Assembly (NCBI GenBank): GCA_026874595.1 | Contig: CM049315.1 | Location: 18,375,664 to 18,439,663 of the forward strand | From: Sipunculus nudus | Taxonomy: Eukaryota > Annelida > Sipuncula > Golfingiida > Sipunculidae | Direction of reading: 5' to 3' | DNA length: 64,000 nucleotides | In this document: positions 59,287-64,000 of the stretch, one piece after another | Layout: the number at the start of each line of letters is the position of its first letter | How positions within the stretch are numbered: the first letter of the stretch is position 1 | Program-made: the position numbers and the translations under genes | The notes under the pieces: model-generated | What the model saw: the letters and a program-made list of their open reading frames with translations, nothing else | What the model was told of the DNA's origin: nothing | Databases searched by the model: none

Positions 59287-60372
59287 ATGACGTCTATGGC
59301 GCCGATCGCTGACTCGACATCTTCTGCAGGGATGAATTCTACCGTTTACGCCATAAGCACGGTGACGGATTCAAAACCAAATGGTATCGTAGGGGAGTTA
59401 CCTTATGTGGAAAGACTTTGTTACACACTTTTATTTTCATTCCTGGGGTCGTTTATAATTCTCGGTAATGTCCCGTTTATAATCACGTATGCGAGATCCA
59501 AGTCTCGGAGCATGAAATCCAACGCCACCTACTTCCTTGTGAACTTGGCATGCGCCGACATCGTTGTGGGACTAAACATGCCTTACGCCGCAATAATGAT
59601 TTGGAGAACCGACTTTGAGCAGAAGTTGCCGATGTGTGTGGCGCGCTATATGTTGCTAACCGTTCCAATGGTGGCCTCTATCTTAATGCTGTGTGTCGTC
59701 GCCGTTGACCGCTTTGTGGCTATCGCGCAGCCGTTACATTATCACATGTTAATTACCAAACGACGAGCTCATATAGCCGCTATAGGCATGTGGGGTATTG
59801 CTATTATATATGGAGTTGTTGCGCCTCTCCTGTCTCTCAACATTCCAAAAGAGGGTGAACCCTTCTTGTGTGAGCTTACAACGCGCTTCAAGTGGGAATA
59901 CTTCGGGACAGTCATGGTACCGTCACTGCTAGTAATCACGGCTCTCCTGGCCATCGTATATGGTTTAATGATAATAGCTGTGTTTCAGTACAGAAAAGAA
60001 AAGAGAGCCGCTTTAAAGCAGTCAACCAGGACGATCCAGTTTAACAGCAAAGACAAACAGGTTCGTCAAGAAATAAGAATGGCGCATACTGGTCTCATGG
60101 TGTTGGCACTGTTTTATTTATGCTGGGGACCTTTTTTCACCATAGTGTCCATACAGACATTCAGCTTCCAAATGAAGTCGGTGGCCCTGAATAGATACCG
60201 AACCATAGCCACGATGCCGGCCATTTGTAACTCTGCTATTGACGCTATTATATACGTATGGCGCCTTCCTCACTACCGGAGGACGTTGGTCAGGACCATC
60301 TGTCGGCGCATGCCCACTGAACCGTCATCAACTTCATCCTCAAAAGAGCGAGTAAATGTTATTAGCCATTGA
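59287..60372 (+). CDS. Class A (rhodopsin-family) G-protein-coupled receptor, 361 aa, single exon
   Basis: Seven-helix plasma-membrane receptor; ligand unknown. Start: the first in-frame ATG after the TAG at 59,224, with A at -3. Seen: extracellular N-terminus with NST at 17-19; TM1 with GN (N61, position 1.50); TM2 LACAD (D91, 2.50); C117 (3.25) paired with C195 in loop 2; TM3 ending DRFVAIAQPLHY (141-152), a DRY variant; W169 (4.50); P212 (5.50); TM6 FYLCWGPFF (276-284); TM7 CNSAIDAIIYVW. TM7 has D319-A320-I-I-Y323 in place of NPxxY, so the proline 7.50 is missing. Position 3.32 is Leu, not Asp, which argues against an amine receptor. The overall pattern (PLHY, short loop 3, basic helix 8 RRTLVRTICRR) is closest in style to adenosine/melanocortin-group receptors; this is a guess. 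No introns, no gene close by. Confidence 0.93.
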   Translation: MTSMAPIADSTSSAGMNSTVYAISTVTDSKPNGIVGELPYVERLCYTLLFSFLGSFIILGNVPFIITYARSKSRSMKSNATYFLVNLACADIVVGLNMPYAAIMIWRTDFEQKLPMCVARYMLLTVPMVASILMLCVVAVDRFVAIAQPLHYHMLITKRRAHIAAIGMWGIAIIYGVVAPLLSLNIPKEGEPFLCELTTRFKWEYFGTVMVPSLLVITALLAIVYGLMIIAVFQYRKEKRAALKQSTRTIQFNSKDKQVRQEIRMAHTGLMVLALFYLCWGPFFTIVSIQTFSFQMKSVALNRYRTIATMPAICNSAIDAIIYVWRLPHYRRTLVRTICRRMPTEPSSTSSSKERVNVISH

Positions 60373-60923
60373 ATATAGACTGTTACATCATAAGAGAAAT
60401 GAATTGAGGAAGCTTGCCGCAATATACTAGTTTACATTTTTCTTGCAGTAGGTCTGAACAAAGACAATATTGAAATACGTACACGGATGTACTCGAAGCT
60501 GGAACATTATATACATGATTTATATACAACTTTAATAACAACTTGTTTACCGACTGATGTACCGATTGTGAATTCATGCCGATAACAGATCAGGAAAACG
60601 TGCTATTTAATACGTATATTATACCATGGAAATTTTGGTAGTTTCAGTTGTCTATGTGTAGTTTCAACAAAAGACAAATTGTTCATCATTCATCCAGACC
60701 GTTATGGTTTAGTAGTAATGTATTGCCACCTGGCGATCGTAAATGACATCATATTTGCAAAATCTGGTGATATCTGAGGGCCTGTCAGATACAGATTGGA
60801 TTATTGGTATATTGTTAATATTCTAAGTCATATATCAGCATGTCACCTGTGAAATTGAACCAGGCAGTGTCTTTATAACATTCAGTTTATCGAATTAAAT
60901 ACATACACACATATACATGTATT
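60373..60923. other. 3' flank of the GPCR
   Basis: AT-rich and non-coding; no clear AATAAA close to the stop. Confidence 0.45.
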
Positions 60924-60943
60924 TATATATATATATATATACA

Positions 60944-60999
<56 letters not shown>
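60924..60999. repeat. (TA)n microsatellite
   Basis: Interrupted TA tract; the mariner-type element begins at its right end. Confidence 0.97.
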
Positions 61000-61000
<1 letters not shown>

Positions 61001-62018
61001 CAGTCAATGTGTAAAAATCAGTTAATTTGTAAAATGCCAGAAATTTTCAGTCAATTTAAAAAGTGCATGATTCACTCAGATAATTTATAAAATGACTGAA
61101 ATTTTCAGGCATTTTACGAATTGACGGAAAATTCAGTCAGTTTATTTGACAAATCGACTGAAATGTAATATGGATGAAATATAACTGTCAGAAGGCAACA
61201 AAAATTTAAATGACTTTCCATTTGCTTTTATACCTTACTCTAACAAAACATTAAAACATTATATATCATATTATTGCAATTTTGACGCTAATTTACAGCA
61301 ATTTTGAAGAAAATATGGTCTGGAATACTCGCTTCAGAAACCAACAATTAAATTGTTTGACCTGAATGTACTAATGACAGCAAACATCCCCTGAGACAAT
61401 TAAAAGTAACAAATGCAGATGGTTTATTTATGTTTAAACACCATCCTTTTTTAATTCACTTAAGCATATTTTAATCATGTATTTGATATAAACAAGCATA
61501 CAACTGTGGTTATCCGTCAACGTTCTGCAATCTACATCATTAATTTCACATTTTATTGCATATTTAAATGATTTATTTAATCAAATACTTTAGTGTGACT
61601 TGATTCTCATTCTTACATGGGCAAATATGTAGCATATGAGTTGAAAATATAGTATGCACACTTCATTATGTTAAAATGGTCTGCATATTAAAAAAATTTG
61701 ATTCTGGTTACCCCTCACCAGTCTGTGTATTTTAGTCTTATTACATGATCAGTATTCTTTCTAAATGGCCTAGATAAAAGAAACGGGCATAAATTTACTA
61801 ATTGACAATGTCTGTTTCACAATAGTAAGATATGTGAAACAAAAACTATATCATATCGATTCAGTCAATGTGTTAAATAAACTTGAGTTTTCAGTCAGTT
61901 TGTAAAATGACTGAAAATTTCAGTCATTTTATAAAGTGCCTGAGTGAATCAGGCAATTTCCAAATTGACAGAAAATCTCAGGCAATTTACAAATTGATTG
62001 ATTTTCATATTGACTGTA
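60999..62018. mobile_element. Mariner-type non-autonomous element with about 160-bp terminal inverted repeats
   Basis: TA|CAGTCAATGTGT... at 60,999 and ...ATATTGACTG|TA at 62,018 give CAGT ends and TA flanks, as in Tc1/mariner elements. The left arm (61,001-61,170) and right arm (61,860-62,016) are inverted copies along their whole length: both contain 'gattcactcag', 'tataaaatgactgaaattttcag' in pieces, and 'tttatttgac/aacacattgactga'. The arms themselves are made of repeated 'aaattttcagtcattttaca' motifs. The core (61,171-61,859) has no transposase frame. Confidence 0.8.
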
Positions 62019-62033
62019 ACATATATACATATA

Positions 62034-62038
<5 letters not shown>

Positions 62039-62080
<42 letters not shown>
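62039..62080. repeat. (AG)n microsatellite
   Basis: 21 AG units, directly right of the mariner-type element. Confidence 0.98.
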
Positions 62081-62081
<1 letters not shown>

Positions 62082-63714
62082 ATATCACATGATATACTGG
62101 TGTTTCTTTATCATTCCAATCTTTTCCATTTATCATTCTTTCTCATATTTCTGTAAATGTTGTTGTTATATGGTTAAGTGTAACAATTGATGTTGAATGT
62201 ATGTTTGTAATAAATGAGAACTGAGTGTATAAAATATTCTATATATATTAAGCAAATCCTTCAATGAAATTTTAGTAAAGCTGATCTGTGTCATATTGCA
62301 TTTCGCTCACCCAATGCGCATGTGTACATTTAAGATATGTTATCAATAATATTAATTAAATACATCGCAAATGATTGCGTATCTAGCAAACATTCCAAAT
62401 GTTGATGATGTCAGTTTGGTGTTTTTACATTTGTATATTTTGTGGCTTAAAAGGTAAAATAAAACTTGATTACTGAAGACATCTGAATTATTTTTTATTC
62501 ATTTGTTAATGATGCTGTTGTTATTATGATTATTATGATTATTCAACTTTGATATAATATATGTTAAACTCTACCCAACTACCTAACCCTCACGCATATT
62601 TCACCATCCGTATATATAATTTTCCATTTTAATGAGGTCATGAAATTTATCTTAAAAGCAGAGGTTGTGTTATCCTCATTCTAGACTTGCATGTGTCTGT
62701 TAACCCCCACATAGGAAAGGAGAGTTCAGTACCCCTGGCAAAGGTAAACAAGTGTAACGGGGGAAAATTTTAAAAAAAAGTTTCCATAAACCTGTAATCG
62801 AAAAGAGTGTCAAGCGAGCCCCGAGCCCCTCTAAATCCCCTATCAGGAATCTCCATCCAGCGTCGCCATACACGCCAACAATCTTGAAATTGAACCCACA
62901 AAAATTCTTCATCCGAAGGATAGGTAAAATCTGCTTATTTCTCACGTTTTCTTATTTTCGTTTTGAGGTATTTTTCTGAATGTAACGTAGGGTTTGAGTG
63001 GCCCCGCAAACCTTTGCTCAGCGGCGGAGGCCCCTCCTGTATATGACCCAATATAAAGAATATACTACTGAAGGCAAATTCATCCCTCATAATCACAGGA
63101 AAATACATAACGAACTGAAGTTCTTTTGAGGATTCCCATCTAATGAACTTTGAGACTAAGCGATTCGACAAATCACTTGTATGTCCCTTTTTGCTGCCTC
63201 TTTGCTTTTACGTAATTTTTTCCTAATTCCATGACCCTGTTTGCAGTGTCTTGCAGTGTCGGATCCAGAAATGTGAGATCACGGGGGTGCTAATATTGGG
63301 GGTTGGCTGATATGTATTATTAAAACTAAGTTCTGAAATGTTTGTCTTGTAAATTTAATAAATATACATATATACAATTATTATCATTATTATTATATGT
63401 TTATACTATGCGGTATTAAGATGACATTTTGTGGCACCTGTCATATAAAATCATTTATGAGGATTATCTTTTGCAGACCTACTATGCTCTTAAATGCTTT
63501 TGCATAACGTAGTTACACATTACGTATATTTACATGTGGCCGGCTTTAATATTTATATTTCTTCAGAATTAAGATATTAACTGGAAAGTAACATATTGAT
63601 GCCAATGTGAAAATGCGCATCAATGTTTAAAACTTGCAAAATATCATCCTATTTTATAACTAATTCTCGTGGTAAAATAATTGTTAAAATGTTCAAGTCG
63701 TATGTTAAACTTGT
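62081..63714. other. Non-coding stretch
   Basis: No exon supported. Overlapping minus-strand frames of about 80 codons at 62,700-63,171 show no known motif. 'tcggatccagaaatgtgaga' at 63,248 resembles a repeat near 6,080-6,300 only loosely. Confidence 0.45.
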
Positions 63715-63900
63715 AACCGGCTTCTGTGGTTTATAGAGCGCACCGGACGCAGCAAAGCGCAGGTTGTGAGTTCAAGTATTAGTCGAGGAGCCGTGAGATT
63801 TTTAACTGTTGACTCAACCCGGGCTGAGCTCTTTAGGTTAACGGGAAGGCCGTGCCTGACTCACAGGCGAATGTGATTTGGGGGGTTCCTCGGTGTGATG
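63715..63900 (+). mobile_element. tRNA-derived SINE, family 2
   Basis: 'tggtttatagagcgcaccgg' resembles a tRNA D-arm with A box, and 'gtgagttcaagtat' a degenerate B box about 35 nt later; a non-tRNA body follows ('ccgggctgagctctttaggt', 'ggccgtgcctgactcacagg'). The stems do not close well, so this is a SINE head and not a working tRNA gene. Confidence 0.5.
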
Positions 63901-64000
63901 ACCCAGTAGAATTTTACTACGGAAATATCATTCCCTCATTATAGAAATATTTGGATGCTATCTTAATGTGGAGTAAATCACATGTTTATTAATTAAAATC

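Noticed and set aside
59483-59954. Two 61-codon minus-strand frames
   Set aside because: Shadows of the GPCR coding sequence.

Overview
The window looks like a gene-poor piece of an animal nuclear genome, most likely a mollusc or another lophotrochozoan. The reasons are AT-rich DNA, GT-AG introns, very abundant (TA)n and poly-C/G tracts, tRNA-like SINE fragments, and dispersed repeats with 'GTCCGTCCGTC' blocks and 'caaggtcac' repeats of the kind common in bivalve and gastropod genomes. The taxon is inferred from style, not from a search. Most open frames of 60-100 codons are noise, microsatellite translations or shadows.

Layout. 1-1.8 kb: right part of a DNA-transposon-like element with palindrome-rich inverted ends. 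1.8-2.5 kb: a 279-bp tandem repeat. 2.5-10.1 kb: non-coding. 10.1-10.9 kb: solo-LTR-like block. 11.8-34.4 kb: a split gene on the + strand for a DEG/ENaC-family cation channel. I assembled nine coding exons (458 codons) by hand with all intron phases agreeing; two further candidate 5' exons lie just upstream. 33-43 kb: the last two channel exons and their flanks are tandemly duplicated, and the second copy is a decayed pseudogene. 43-59 kb: non-coding DNA with a 32-bp minisatellite, a 55-bp minisatellite, a hairpin, dispersed repeats and one unexplained 98-codon frame. 59.3-60.4 kb: a single-exon class A GPCR (361 aa). 61-62 kb: a mariner-type element with long inverted repeats. The window ends in a tRNA-like SINE.

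The most remarkable structure is intron 4 of the channel gene (19,387-29,800). It is about 98% minisatellite, and the repeat unit is a copy of the exon 4/intron 4 boundary: the last ~40 nt of the exon (coding APGTSTMIGLSESM) plus its splice donor gtaggtaact. About 190 copies run uninterrupted to 172 bp before exon 5, in two subfamilies that differ by about 20% but share the donor core. The real donor is therefore the first of some 190 near-identical ones. A smaller 55-bp array at 52.7-53.4 kb repeats the complementary kind of sequence, a branch-point-like TGCTAAC plus pyrimidine tract plus AG, in all 12-13 copies.
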